Notes: generated by a model from the sequence alone, not told the origin. A DNA stretch of 8,131 bases from JBMNQS01 sp050944255 (GCA_050944255.1 JBMNQS010000082.1:1-8131); one strand, 5' to 3'. Counted from the first letter of the stretch, positions 1-6,512 are shown. Numbers and translations are program-made.

Positions 1-221
1 AGCCGGCCGATGCCGTTTGGATGAAGGATGTAGAGCCCCGCCACGCTGCCGTCCTTCACGGCGCAGACGCTCAGGGTCTGCTCCCGGAACATCTGCCAGG
101 CCTCCTCCTGGGACAACGGCTCGTCGCCGGGGAAGCTGTCGCCCTCCTCCACCACCTGGTTCCATATCCGGGTCGCCTCGGCCAGATCGGCGCGCTCAAG
201 CGGGCGCAGTATGGTAGGCAT
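1..221 (-). CDS. GNAT-family N-acetyltransferase, N-terminal part (cut by window edge)
   Basis: Only the first 73 residues are present; the gene runs off the left edge. The family transfers an acetyl group from acetyl-CoA to an amine of a small molecule or protein in the cytoplasm. The visible part begins MPTILRPLERADLAEATRIW, a typical GNAT beta1-alpha1 opening, and continues through VCAVKDGSVAGLYILHPNGIGR, which fits strands beta2-beta4. The acetyl-CoA-binding motif (Q/RxxGxG/A) would lie beyond the edge, so the activity cannot be confirmed. The ATG at 221-219 is chosen because ACAGGAGG precedes it at a good distance. A promoter of its own lies at 254-282, so it is probably transcribed separately from the lipase gene upstream. 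The substrate is unknown. Confidence 0.8.
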   Translation of the reverse strand, partial: MPTILRPLERADLAEATRIWNQVVEEGDSFPGDEPLSQEEAWQMFREQTLSVCAVKDGSVAGLYILHPNGIGR

Positions 222-253
222 ACGCTTTTCCTCCTGTAAAATATTCTGACAGG

Positions 254-282
254 ATTATAACATATGCGTCCGCCCTTTTAAA
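254..282 (-). promoter_or_regulatory. Sigma-A promoter of the GNAT gene (extended -10)
   Basis: Read on the minus strand, a perfect TATAAT (259-254) is preceded by TGT, giving an extended -10 (TGTTATAAT). A TTTAAA box (282-277, four of six matches to TTGACA) lies 17 bases upstream. The -35 box sits inside the palindrome CTTTTAAAAG (275-284). The GNAT start codon follows about 30 bases downstream. I see no convincing terminator for the lipase gene in this gap, so some read-through is possible. Confidence 0.65.
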
Positions 283-294
283 AGCCGCGCTTTA

Positions 295-978
295 TCAGGG
301 CAGCAACTGCGTAAAGGCGTGGGCATAGTATTGCTGGGTATAGTGGTCCCTTATGGAAAAGGCGCCCAAAATCCTGGGAGGTCCCACGTGAATTTTGATG
401 CCCACGTGGCGGTACCCCATCAGCGCCAAGGGAATTTTGGTGACGATGTCGTTCCCGTTCTCCACCCGCAGGGTCTTGAAAACCCGCTTGTCGTAGGATC
501 TTTTAAAGGCGCCGTTGCCCACACGGGGACAGCCGAAGATGATCACCTGATAATCTCGGGCGGGGAAATTATACTGGAGATCGACCGCACACAGCACGCT
601 CAGCGCGGCGCCGTAGGAGTGGCCGGCAATGTGTACGCGCCGGATGTCGTCGGTCATGAACCGGTGCAGCTTATCGCGGATGCCCGGGGCTTTGTAGGTA
701 TTGAGAAACCCTGTGTGCACCCGGATTCTCGAGGCCCTGTTGCCGTAGGGAATACACTTTTTCCAGAAGGAGAGGTTCGCCTTCCAGTCCTTCAGGGAGT
801 CGCTGCCGCGAAATGTAATGGACAATAGATCGCCGGATTTGCGGATATAGCACTGTATGTCCGTCAGATCCGTGTCATTGATGACGTAAAGCGTCTTTTC
901 CCGGTGGTCCGGCTGCACGCCGAAATAAGCCTGCGCCGACCGCTCCAGCGCCCGAAGGACTTCCGTCTTGTTCATCAT
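295..978 (-). CDS. Class 3 lipase-like alpha/beta hydrolase, cytoplasmic
   Basis: A 227-residue protein of the fungal-lipase-like (Lipase_3) alpha/beta-hydrolase family, which hydrolyses ester bonds of acylglycerols or related esters. The nucleophile elbow GHSYG is at residues 119-123 (Ser121). It is preceded by the oxyanion-region motif TFRGSDS (55-61) and HTGFLNTY (88-95). The acid is probably Asp177 in NGNDIVTKIP. The catalytic His is probably His212 in DHYTQQYY, matching the DHxxY context of Rhizomucor-type lipases; His191 is a less likely alternative. There is no signal peptide or membrane segment, so it should stay in the cytoplasm, which is unusual for a true fat-degrading lipase. The start has two adjacent ATGs (978 and 975) and only a weak ribosome binding site. 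It lies 62 bases behind the Gfo/Idh gene with no clear promoter of its own, so the two are probably co-transcribed. The physiological ester is unknown. Confidence 0.85.
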   Translation of the reverse strand: MMNKTEVLRALERSAQAYFGVQPDHREKTLYVINDTDLTDIQCYIRKSGDLLSITFRGSDSLKDWKANLSFWKKCIPYGNRASRIRVHTGFLNTYKAPGIRDKLHRFMTDDIRRVHIAGHSYGAALSVLCAVDLQYNFPARDYQVIIFGCPRVGNGAFKRSYDKRVFKTLRVENGNDIVTKIPLALMGYRHVGIKIHVGPPRILGAFSIRDHYTQQYYAHAFTQLLP

Positions 979-1040
979 GCATCACCACTACACAGCATAT
1001 GGCCGTTTGGCGGGATGTGTTATCGGCAAAAACACGCCGC

Positions 1041-2063
1041 TTACTCAAACGGATACCTGACCCCGAGCATCTGCCGGACGCGATCCGCCGTTCTGGCGGC
1101 GGAGAGGCTGTCCTCGAGGGGAATCAGCGGCGACTCTTTTTCACCGGCCGAAAGCAGCTCGTGTACGTGCGCCACCTGGAACTGGTAGCCCTCTCCGGCG
1201 AAGGAGACGCTTTGAGCGTATACCGCTCCAGTATCTTCGATAACCGGCGCGGTAAAATCAATGTAGCCGCCGCCATGGGTCAGCCGCGCCGCCCGCGGCC
1301 GCCAGAAATCCGGGAAAATTTCGATGAGGCCCTCCCGGCCGTAGATGGTGATGAAATGCTTGCCCTCGCTCAAAAAACCCATCTGCAGCGTGGCGACCTC
1401 GCCGCCGTCGTACAAAAAGACCACGCCCGCATTGTCGTCGGTGCCCAGGCGGCCGATATGGCCCAGCGCCATAACCTCCTTCGGCTCGCGCTTAAAGACC
1501 ATGTTGGCGTAGGAAATCAGATAAATCCCCACGTCCAGCACCGACCCGCCCCCGGCCTCGGGTATGTAGAGGCGGTCCGTATCATCCTCCGGCCCCCTGA
1601 AGCAAAACGATCCCTGCATGCCCACCACCTTGCCGATACGGCCCTCGTCCAGCCACTGGCAAACCTGGCGGGTGACGGGAAACATCCTGGTCCACATGGC
1701 CTCCATCAAAAACGTATCGTTTTCCCGGGCGCAGTCGATCATTCTGCGTACCTGCCCGGCATTGACCGCCAGGGGCTTTTCGCAGACCACAGGAATCTTT
1801 TTTTGCAGGCATTTGATGCTGAAGTCCATATGCGCCGCGTGGGGCACCGATACGTAAGCCACGTCGAATGCGCCGGAATCCAAAAACGCATCGATGTCGT
1901 CATAGAAGCGCTCAATGCCGTATTGATCCGCCACCGCCCGCCCTCTCTGCACGTTTCTGGCGTACAGCGCCGTCACATGGGCTTCGGGCACCATATTCAG
2001 CCCCTTCATAAAGCGGTGCACAATGCGGCCCGCCCCGATGATCCCCCAACGTATTTTTTTCAT
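1041..2063 (-). CDS. Gfo/Idh/MocA-family NAD(P)-dependent oxidoreductase
   Basis: A 340-residue cytoplasmic dehydrogenase of the Gfo/Idh/MocA family, which oxidises or reduces sugars, inositols and related cyclic diols with NAD(P). The N-terminal Rossmann fold starts at once with WGIIGAGRI (6-14). The hallmark EKP motif is at 95-97 (VVCEKPLAVN). The C-terminal domain has GGGSVLDVGIYLI (171-183), with Asp177 and Tyr181 as likely active-site residues. The string EAMWTRMFP (121-129) is typical of the subgroup around dimeric dihydrodiol dehydrogenase and D-xylose 1-dehydrogenase (NADP+), so a pyranose sugar substrate is a reasonable guess. The ATG at 2063 is chosen over an in-frame ATG at 2111 because GGGAGGAG precedes it by about 7 bases, the Rossmann strand starts directly after it, and the ATG at 2111 overlaps the -10 box. 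It diverges from gldA and probably leads a transcript that includes the lipase gene. Confidence 0.93.
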   Translation of the reverse strand: MKKIRWGIIGAGRIVHRFMKGLNMVPEAHVTALYARNVQRGRAVADQYGIERFYDDIDAFLDSGAFDVAYVSVPHAAHMDFSIKCLQKKIPVVCEKPLAVNAGQVRRMIDCARENDTFLMEAMWTRMFPVTRQVCQWLDEGRIGKVVGMQGSFCFRGPEDDTDRLYIPEAGGGSVLDVGIYLISYANMVFKREPKEVMALGHIGRLGTDDNAGVVFLYDGGEVATLQMGFLSEGKHFITIYGREGLIEIFPDFWRPRAARLTHGGGYIDFTAPVIEDTGAVYAQSVSFAGEGYQFQVAHVHELLSAGEKESPLIPLEDSLSAARTADRVRQMLGVRYPFE

Positions 2064-2109
2064 TGCCTTCTCCTCCCGTTTTTGAAATTTGCCGTTATCC
2101 GCTTGATTC

Positions 2110-2138
2110 ATTCTATCACCCGCGCACCGCCGTGGCGA
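2110..2138 (-). promoter_or_regulatory. Promoter of the Gfo/Idh (and probably lipase) transcript
   Basis: On the minus strand, TAGAAT (2115-2110, five of six) is preceded by TGA, making an extended -10. TCGCCA (2138-2133, four of six to TTGACA) lies 17 bases upstream. Transcription would start near 2103, about 40 bases before the chosen ATG at 2063 and downstream of the alternative ATG at 2111, which supports the shorter protein. Confidence 0.6.
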
Positions 2139-2195
2139 GAGCCGCGCGCGAAAATGACCCTCGTGCGGCCCTTTTATCCATTTGCGCGATATTTA

Positions 2196-2224
2196 TTGTA
2201 AAGTCCATGCATGGCTGGTATAAT
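2196..2224 (+). promoter_or_regulatory. Promoter of gldA (extended -10, TATAAT)
   Basis: A perfect TATAAT (2219-2224) preceded by TGG gives an extended -10. TTGTAA (2196-2201, four of six) lies exactly 17 bases upstream. Transcription should begin near 2231, giving a leader of about 40 bases with AGGGAGG (2258-2264) in front of the gldA ATG. This is one of the strongest-looking promoters in the window. It points away from the Gfo/Idh promoter, so one regulator could serve both. Confidence 0.75.
2205..2214. promoter_or_regulatory. Palindrome CCATGCATGG inside the gldA promoter spacer
   Basis: A perfect 10-base palindrome lies wholly between the -35 and -10 boxes of the gldA promoter. A dimeric repressor bound here would block RNA polymerase. 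The site is short, so chance remains possible and the regulator is unknown. Confidence 0.35.
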
Positions 2225-2271
2225 TTTCTTAAGGCAGGTTTGTGGATACAATTTTATAGGGAGGTGTTTGT

Positions 2272-3363
2272 ATGGCCAGGATTATCGGCGCGCCGCTGAA
2301 GTACATTCAGGGCAGAGACGAACTGTCCAATCTCCACGCCCACGCGTCCGCGTTGGGCGAAAAGGGCGCGTATGTGATCGCCAGTCCCACGGTTGAAAAA
2401 AAATACGCCCACCTGATCCGAAGCAGCTTTGAGCAGACGGATTTTTCGGTGGTGCTGCACCGCTTTTCCGGCGAGTGCTCTCAGGATGAAATCGACTTGA
2501 TTATCTCGGATATGGCCGCCTACGACGCGGATGTGGTGGTGGGCATCGGCGGAGGCAAGGTCCTGGATACCGCCAAGGCCGTGGGCCATTACCAAAAACT
2601 GCCCGTCATCATCTGCCCGTCCATCGCCTCCACCGACGCCCCCTGCAGCAAGCTCTCGGTCATCTACACCCCCGACGGACAGTTCCAGCGGTATCTGAAC
2701 CTGCCCAGCAATCCCAGCATCGTGCTGGTGGACACGACGCTCATTGCCCAGGCGCCCGCAAGGTTCCTGGTGGCGGGGATGGGCGATGCGCTGGCCACCT
2801 ACTTCGAGGCCCGCTCCTGCGTGGCCAGCGGCGCCACCACGTCTCACGGCGGCACCGCCACCAACGCCGCGTACGCCATGAGCAAACGCTGCTACGAAAT
2901 CCTTCTGGAGGACGGCTACAAGGCCCGGCTGGCCGCGGAGGAAAACCGGCTGACGCAGGCGGTGGAGAACATCATCGAAGCCAATACGTACTTGAGCGGC
3001 ATCGGCTTTGAATGCTGCGGGCTGGCCGCCGCCCACGCGGTGCATAACGGCCTGACGGTGCTTCCGGAAACCCACAGCGCATACCACGGGGAAAAAGTGG
3101 CCTTCGGCACGCTGGTGCACCTGGCCCTTGAGAACGCCCCCATGGAGGACATCGACACCGTGCTGGCCTTCTGCAAGGAAGTGGGCCTGCCCACAACGCT
3201 GGCGGAGCTGGGCGTCATAGACGTCACGCAGGAAAAGGTGCGCGCCGTGGCCCAGGCCACCTGCGCGCCGGGCGAAACCATCCACAATATGCCCTTGCCC
3301 GTGACGGTGGACGACGTGATCAGCGCCATCTATGTGGCCGATAAGCTGGGCGACGAAATTTAA
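2272..3363 (+). CDS. gldA: Glycerol dehydrogenase, NAD-dependent, zinc-containing
   Basis: A 363-residue protein matching the usual length of glycerol dehydrogenase, which interconverts glycerol and dihydroxyacetone with NAD in the cytoplasm. The nucleotide-binding GIGGGKVLDTAKA is at 91-103 and the family motif PSIASTDAPCSKLSVIYT at 116-133. The three metal ligands known in the Bacillus enzyme are all present: Asp172 (GMGDALATYFEA), His255 (AAAHAVHNG) and His272 (YHGEK), so the enzyme should be active. The ATG at 2272 has AGGGAGG about 7 bases upstream and a near-consensus promoter before that. It is transcribed alone: a strong terminator follows, and the next gene is convergent. No dihydroxyacetone kinase gene is adjacent, so the direction of the reaction (glycerol use, or removal of dihydroxyacetone or similar ketols) is open. 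Related enzymes act on other vicinal diols, so the exact substrate is less sure than the family. Confidence 0.93.
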   Translation: MARIIGAPLKYIQGRDELSNLHAHASALGEKGAYVIASPTVEKKYAHLIRSSFEQTDFSVVLHRFSGECSQDEIDLIISDMAAYDADVVVGIGGGKVLDTAKAVGHYQKLPVIICPSIASTDAPCSKLSVIYTPDGQFQRYLNLPSNPSIVLVDTTLIAQAPARFLVAGMGDALATYFEARSCVASGATTSHGGTATNAAYAMSKRCYEILLEDGYKARLAAEENRLTQAVENIIEANTYLSGIGFECCGLAAAHAVHNGLTVLPETHSAYHGEKVAFGTLVHLALENAPMEDIDTVLAFCKEVGLPTTLAELGVIDVTQEKVRAVAQATCAPGETIHNMPLPVTVDDVISAIYVADKLGDEI

Positions 3364-3412
3364 ACTCTGAACCGGTTTTATCCGGATATTGCATATGCGA
3401 GATTGTCAGCAA

Positions 3413-3445
3413 CAACAAAAAGAGGCCGAAGGCCTCTTTTTGTTG
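3413..3445. terminator. Bidirectional intrinsic terminator between gldA and the DUF2164 gene
   Basis: A perfect 15-base stem (3413-3427 with 3431-3445) closes over a three-base GAA loop. The core is AGAGGCC/GGCCTCT, flanked by an A5 run on the left and a T5 run on the right, so it works as a GC stem plus U-tract on either strand. It ends gldA on the plus strand and the convergent DUF2164 gene on the minus strand. Confidence 0.93.
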
Positions 3446-3468
3446 GGCGCAAAACCGGCCCCGGCGCA

Positions 3469-3714
3469 TCACGGCTCGAGCTTCGTCAGCGCGAACAGGT
3501 CCTCCACCCGCTCGCTCACGAGGCTGTAAGCGTCCCTTATACCTTTATTGTAATAGTAAAGGCCGATGTTTTCGGTGACGCCGCGCAGGAAAACCTCGGC
3601 TTCAAGGCCACCGATTTCAAGCTCAAAATTCTCCTGCAGATACCGCTTTAAATATCCGGCGGCCTCCGCCTTCTGCGCCTTGGGTAATTCGATGGATTCA
3701 TTGCGTCTGGCCAT
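3469..3714 (-). CDS. DUF2164-family small protein, function unknown
   Basis: An 81-residue soluble protein recognised as DUF2164 by its pattern. It has an IELPKAQKAEAAGYLKRYLQ-like N-terminal helix (about 8-27), an acidic ELEIGGLEAEVFL segment (31-43), and the diagnostic GLYYYNKGIRDAY (51-63), close to the family's YYNxGIxDA signature. The family is widespread in Firmicutes and Proteobacteria and has no established role. No signal peptide, membrane segment or Cys cluster is visible. The ATG at 3714 has AAGGATGGGG just upstream. It has its own promoter, back to back with that of the MATE gene, and shares a bidirectional terminator with gldA, so it is a single-gene unit. Confidence 0.85.
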   Translation of the reverse strand: MARRNESIELPKAQKAEAAGYLKRYLQENFELEIGGLEAEVFLRGVTENIGLYYYNKGIRDAYSLVSERVEDLFALTKLEP

Positions 3715-3741
3715 TATGCCCCATCCTTTTTTGTTTTTTCA

Positions 3742-3771
3742 ATACTAGCACGGATTTCCCCCGGCGTCCAA
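3742..3771 (-). promoter_or_regulatory. Probable promoter of the DUF2164 gene
   Basis: On the minus strand, TAGTAT (3747-3742) preceded by TGC forms an imperfect extended -10. TTGGAC (3771-3766) lies 18 bases upstream as a weak -35. The start codon at 3714 is about 28 bases downstream. It is weaker than the other promoters listed, so the exact boxes are tentative. Confidence 0.45.
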
Positions 3772-3778
3772 TCGGGTA

Positions 3779-3807
3779 TTTACGGGGTGGCCCACGGCGT
3801 TTATAAT
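3779..3807 (+). promoter_or_regulatory. Promoter of the MATE exporter gene
   Basis: TATAAT (3802-3807) with TTTACG (3779-3784, four of six to TTGACA) at exactly 17 bases. Transcription would start near 3814. This lies downstream of the first in-frame start (GTG at 3787) and upstream of the TTG at 3859, so it decides the choice of start. Confidence 0.65.
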
Positions 3808-3858
3808 GGGTATTGGCGCGCTTTTTCACCACACACGACAAAGGAAGAAGGAAGCACT

Positions 3859-5232
3859 TTGAGGGACTTTACACAAGGCAATCCGCTGCGGCAGATCGCC
3901 GTCTTTGCACTGCCGGTGCTGATAGGCAACATTTTTCAGCAGGTGTACTCCATGGTCGACGCCATCGTGGTGGGGCAATTGCTGGGCGGCAAGGCCCTGG
4001 CCGCCGTCGGCGTGTGCACCATGCTTCTGAATTTTCTGCTGTCGGTTTTGATCGGGCTGACCACAGGCGCCTCGGTGGTCGTCTCCCAGTTTTACGGCGC
4101 CAAGAAAATGGACGAGTTAAAACGTACCGTCTGCACCAATATGATTTTCCTTCTGGCGCTGTCGCTTCTGATCTCGCTGGTCAGCGTGGCGGGCAGCGGC
4201 CTGCTTCTGCGGCTATTGGATACGCCGCAGGATATCTTCGACGACGCGCAGGCCTACCTGCGCATCATGATGGCGGGAACCGTCTTTGCCATGCTCTTTA
4301 ACATCTACAGCGCCTTTATGCGCGCCTTCGGCGAATCGAAGATACCGCTGTACTTTTTAATCTTCTCCACCATTTTGAACATAGGGCTGGACTACGCGTT
4401 CGTGGCCTGGCTGCACATGGGGGTGGCCGGCGCCGCCTACGCCACGGTGATCTCCCAGGCCCTGGCGGCCTTTTTATGCTGGTTCCATGCCAAAAACCAC
4501 ATGCGTTTGCTGCATGTGGATCAATGGATCTTCGATAAAAAACTGTGCCGACTGACGCTGCGCCACAGCATCCCCGCCGCTGTGCAGATGTCCGTGACCT
4601 CCCTTGCCACGCTGACGCTGACACGGCTTGTCAACACCTTCGGCTCCATATCGGTGGCCGGCTATACCGCCGCCATCCGCATGGACGCCTTCGTCATGAT
4701 GCCGCTTCAGTCTCTGAGCATGTCCGCCTCCACGTTCGTGGCGCAGAATATCGGCGCCGGATCGCAGAAGCGGGCCAAAAAGGGACTGCATGCCACCATG
4801 ACGCTGATGGTCTCGCTGGCCGTCATTTTGTCGGCGTTTATCTTTATCTTCTGCCGCCCGATGATCGCTCTTTTCATCGACAGCGCCGATATAAACGCCG
4901 CAAGCATTGTGGCAATCGGCGTGAAATACCTGACCACACTGGCCTACTTCTACGTGCTGTTTGCCGTCTTCTTCGCCTTCAACGGCTTCTTCCGCGGCGT
5001 GGGCGACGCGGTGATCGTGATGATTCTGACCATCAGCAGCCTGAGCATACGCGCCGTTGCCGCCTACTGGCTGGCCCACCAGTTCAATATGGGACCTGAG
5101 GCCATCGCCTATTCCATTCCCATCGGCTGGGGCCTGTGCTGCATCGCGTGCTTCATCTACTACAAAAAACGCCTGTGGGCTGGAAAAGCGGCCGTTTCAA
5201 AGGGTGGGAACGTGGAAGCGGCGGATGCCTGA
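3859..5232 (+). CDS. MATE-family multidrug/cation antiporter, TTG start
   Basis: A 457-residue integral membrane protein of the MATE family, which exports drugs or metabolites in exchange for Na+ or H+. The length is typical and the hydrophobic profile fits 12 transmembrane helices in two related halves. The N-terminal half has GNPLRQIAVFALPVLIG (7-23) and the region QQVYSMVDAIVVGQLLG (27-43); the C-terminal half has FVAQNIGAG (293-301) and GFFRGVGDA (376-384), both common in clostridial members. The frame stays open to a GTG at 3787, but the extra residues there are not MATE-like and lie over the promoter. TTG at 3859 has AAGGA six bases upstream, and MRDFTQGNPL is the usual family beginning. 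Monocistronic, followed by a strong terminator. The substrate cannot be read from sequence. Confidence 0.92.
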   Translation: MRDFTQGNPLRQIAVFALPVLIGNIFQQVYSMVDAIVVGQLLGGKALAAVGVCTMLLNFLLSVLIGLTTGASVVVSQFYGAKKMDELKRTVCTNMIFLLALSLLISLVSVAGSGLLLRLLDTPQDIFDDAQAYLRIMMAGTVFAMLFNIYSAFMRAFGESKIPLYFLIFSTILNIGLDYAFVAWLHMGVAGAAYATVISQALAAFLCWFHAKNHMRLLHVDQWIFDKKLCRLTLRHSIPAAVQMSVTSLATLTLTRLVNTFGSISVAGYTAAIRMDAFVMMPLQSLSMSASTFVAQNIGAGSQKRAKKGLHATMTLMVSLAVILSAFIFIFCRPMIALFIDSADINAASIVAIGVKYLTTLAYFYVLFAVFFAFNGFFRGVGDAVIVMILTISSLSIRAVAAYWLAHQFNMGPEAIAYSIPIGWGLCCIACFIYYKKRLWAGKAAVSKGGNVEAADA

Positions 5233-5237
5233 ATATA

Positions 5238-5275
5238 CAAACAAAAAACCCTTCATGCGGAGGGTTTTTTGTTTG
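5238..5275. terminator. Bidirectional intrinsic terminator between the MATE and Fe-ADH genes
   Basis: A perfect 15-base stem (5238-5252 with 5261-5275) with an eight-base loop. The ACCCT/AGGGT core is flanked by A6 on the left and T6 on the right. It begins five bases after the MATE stop codon and serves the convergent alcohol dehydrogenase gene from the other side. Confidence 0.9.
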
Positions 5276-5308
5276 GAGCTTTTCCATTTATCCAACGGAA
5301 AGAGCCGT

Positions 5309-6388
5309 TCAGGCCCGGTTTTCAATGATCTGCGCGTAGATGTCCCAGATGTCCTCATCGCTGAGGGGGATGGGAAAATTCCCCAGCCTGCCCGCGTTGA
5401 CCGAGCGGCAAAGAAGCGGTATGTCCCCGGCATCCCCGCCGGAAAGCCTGTCCATCCGGAGTTTCTCCAGCAGGCCCTCGAACGCGGACAGCGCCGAATC
5501 GGAGGAATCCGCATCGAAAAGGCCGCTGATGACCTTTAAATCCGCGCCGAGCCTTTCGCCCGCCTGTACCCGGTTGATCTTGCGCCATACGTAGGGCAGG
5601 CAGATGGCCACCGCATGCCCGTGGGCGACGACGTACAGCGAGGACAGTTTATAGCTCAGCGCGTGGGCCGCCGTGGTCTGGCTGATATTGATGGCCTTCC
5701 CGCTGTAGTGGGCCGCCGCCATCATCGCGGGAAACGCCTGGTCGTCGCCCCGCATGTACGCGTCCATATGGTCCAATACAAGCCGCACGGCCTGCTGCGC
5801 GTAATCCCGGCTCTCGTCGGTGGCCCTCACCGACCATATGGACTCAATGCCCTGGCACAGCGCGTCCAGCATGGTGGCCTTTTTTTGGTACTCGGGCAGC
5901 GTCCGCAGGAAGGCGGGCTCCAGAACCGCCATATCCGGCCGCAGCAGGGAATGATCCACCGAATACTTTTCGCCCTCAAGATACATGACGGCAAACCTCG
6001 TGGCCTCGCTGCCCGTTCCGGCGGTGGTGGGCACCGCCATGTGCGGCGCCCGGGGTTTTTCCAGCATCACGGGCTCATCCCGAAGCTCGCCCGTTAAAAT
6101 ATTGATGCATTTGGCCACATCCATGCAGCTGCCGCCGCCGATGGATAAAATAAAGTCGCAGCGCCGGCTTTCAAACACCTCGATGCCCTTGCGGATATCC
6201 TCAAAGACGGGGTTGGGCGTAAAGTCGCTGAACATGGGGGCGTCAGGAAGATTTTTAAGAATGTAGGGTTTGATAAAGAGCATGTCGAAGCCGGCGTCAC
6301 AGACGATCAGCGGCCTTTGAACCCCTCTCTCGCGCAATACGCCGGCAATTTTTTTGTAAGCGTCAAATCCCGAGAATAGCTGCTGCAT
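5309..6388 (-). CDS. Iron-containing alcohol dehydrogenase, phosphonoacetaldehyde-reductase-like
   Basis: A 359-residue group III (Fe-ADH) dehydrogenase, which reduces an aldehyde or oxidises an alcohol with NAD(P) in the cytoplasm. The nucleotide-binding SIGGGSCMDVAK is at 82-93 and PTTAGTGSE at 120-128. Expected metal ligands are Asp175, His242 (TTAAHALSYKL) and His256 (AHGHAVAI). The fourth position, His in the common DALTHAIE motif, is Gln179 here (DALCQGIE). The segments FTPNPVFEDI, RFAVMY and CQGIESIWSV resemble clostridial proteins commonly annotated as phosphonoacetaldehyde reductase, but no phosphonate gene (pepM, ppd, phnW) is in view, so I give only the family. The ATG at 6388 is preceded by GGAGG at 10 bases, slightly long. 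An in-frame ATG at 6466 is rejected because it overlaps the -35 box of the promoter at 6438-6466. It has its own promoter and a strong terminator. Confidence 0.88.
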   Translation of the reverse strand: MQQLFSGFDAYKKIAGVLRERGVQRPLIVCDAGFDMLFIKPYILKNLPDAPMFSDFTPNPVFEDIRKGIEVFESRRCDFILSIGGGSCMDVAKCINILTGELRDEPVMLEKPRAPHMAVPTTAGTGSEATRFAVMYLEGEKYSVDHSLLRPDMAVLEPAFLRTLPEYQKKATMLDALCQGIESIWSVRATDESRDYAQQAVRLVLDHMDAYMRGDDQAFPAMMAAAHYSGKAINISQTTAAHALSYKLSSLYVVAHGHAVAICLPYVWRKINRVQAGERLGADLKVISGLFDADSSDSALSAFEGLLEKLRMDRLSGGDAGDIPLLCRSVNAGRLGNFPIPLSDEDIWDIYAQIIENRA

Positions 6389-6437
6389 CCCGCATCGTCC
6401 TCCAATAAGACAGTCTAAATCCGCACGGGCTCCGATG

Positions 6438-6466
6438 ATTATAACAAAATGCGCCCGTAAGAACAA
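6438..6466 (-). promoter_or_regulatory. Promoter of the Fe-ADH gene (extended -10)
   Basis: On the minus strand, TATAAT (6443-6438) is preceded by TGT, giving TGTTATAAT, identical to the nine bases before the GNAT gene. A weak TTGTTC (6466-6461) lies 17 bases upstream. The leader to the ATG at 6388 is about 43 bases. Confidence 0.62.
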
Positions 6467-6483
6467 GGATATAAGGCGTCAAA

Positions 6484-6512
6484 GAGAAAGCCCCGCAGCG
6501 CAAGGCTCTTTC
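6484..6512 (-). terminator. Weak candidate terminator of the UPF0303 gene
   Basis: Nine-base arms (6484-6492 with 6504-6512) pair with one mismatch and one G-U, around an 11-base loop, 12 bases after the UPF0303 stop codon. The U-tract on the minus strand is poor (CTCTTTGACG). The position is right but the structure is mediocre, so read-through into the Fe-ADH gene is likely. Confidence 0.35.

Noticed and set aside
319..828. 169-residue plus-strand open frame
   Set aside because: Antisense to the lipase gene, whose catalytic motifs are all in the minus-strand reading.
999..2201. 400-residue plus-strand open frame
   Set aside because: It is antisense to the Gfo/Idh gene, whose family motifs are intact. 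The frame is rich in His, Arg and Pro, typical of the reverse of GC-rich coding DNA, and has no ribosome binding site.
2254..3285. 343-residue minus-strand open frame
   Set aside because: Antisense to gldA, which carries all metal ligands and NAD motifs. The composition is a low-complexity shadow (Gly, Val, His, Arg).
4474..5079. 201-residue minus-strand open frame within the MATE gene
   Set aside because: Shadow of a clear membrane-protein gene; His-, Gly- and Asp-rich with no domain.
5615..6097. 160-residue plus-strand open frame
   Set aside because: Antisense to the Fe-ADH gene, with no recognisable motif or start signal.
5309..6388. Naming the Fe-ADH as a phosphonate biosynthesis enzyme
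   Set aside because: Resemblance to proteins so labelled is recalled from memory, and there is no pepM, ppd or other phosphonate gene nearby.
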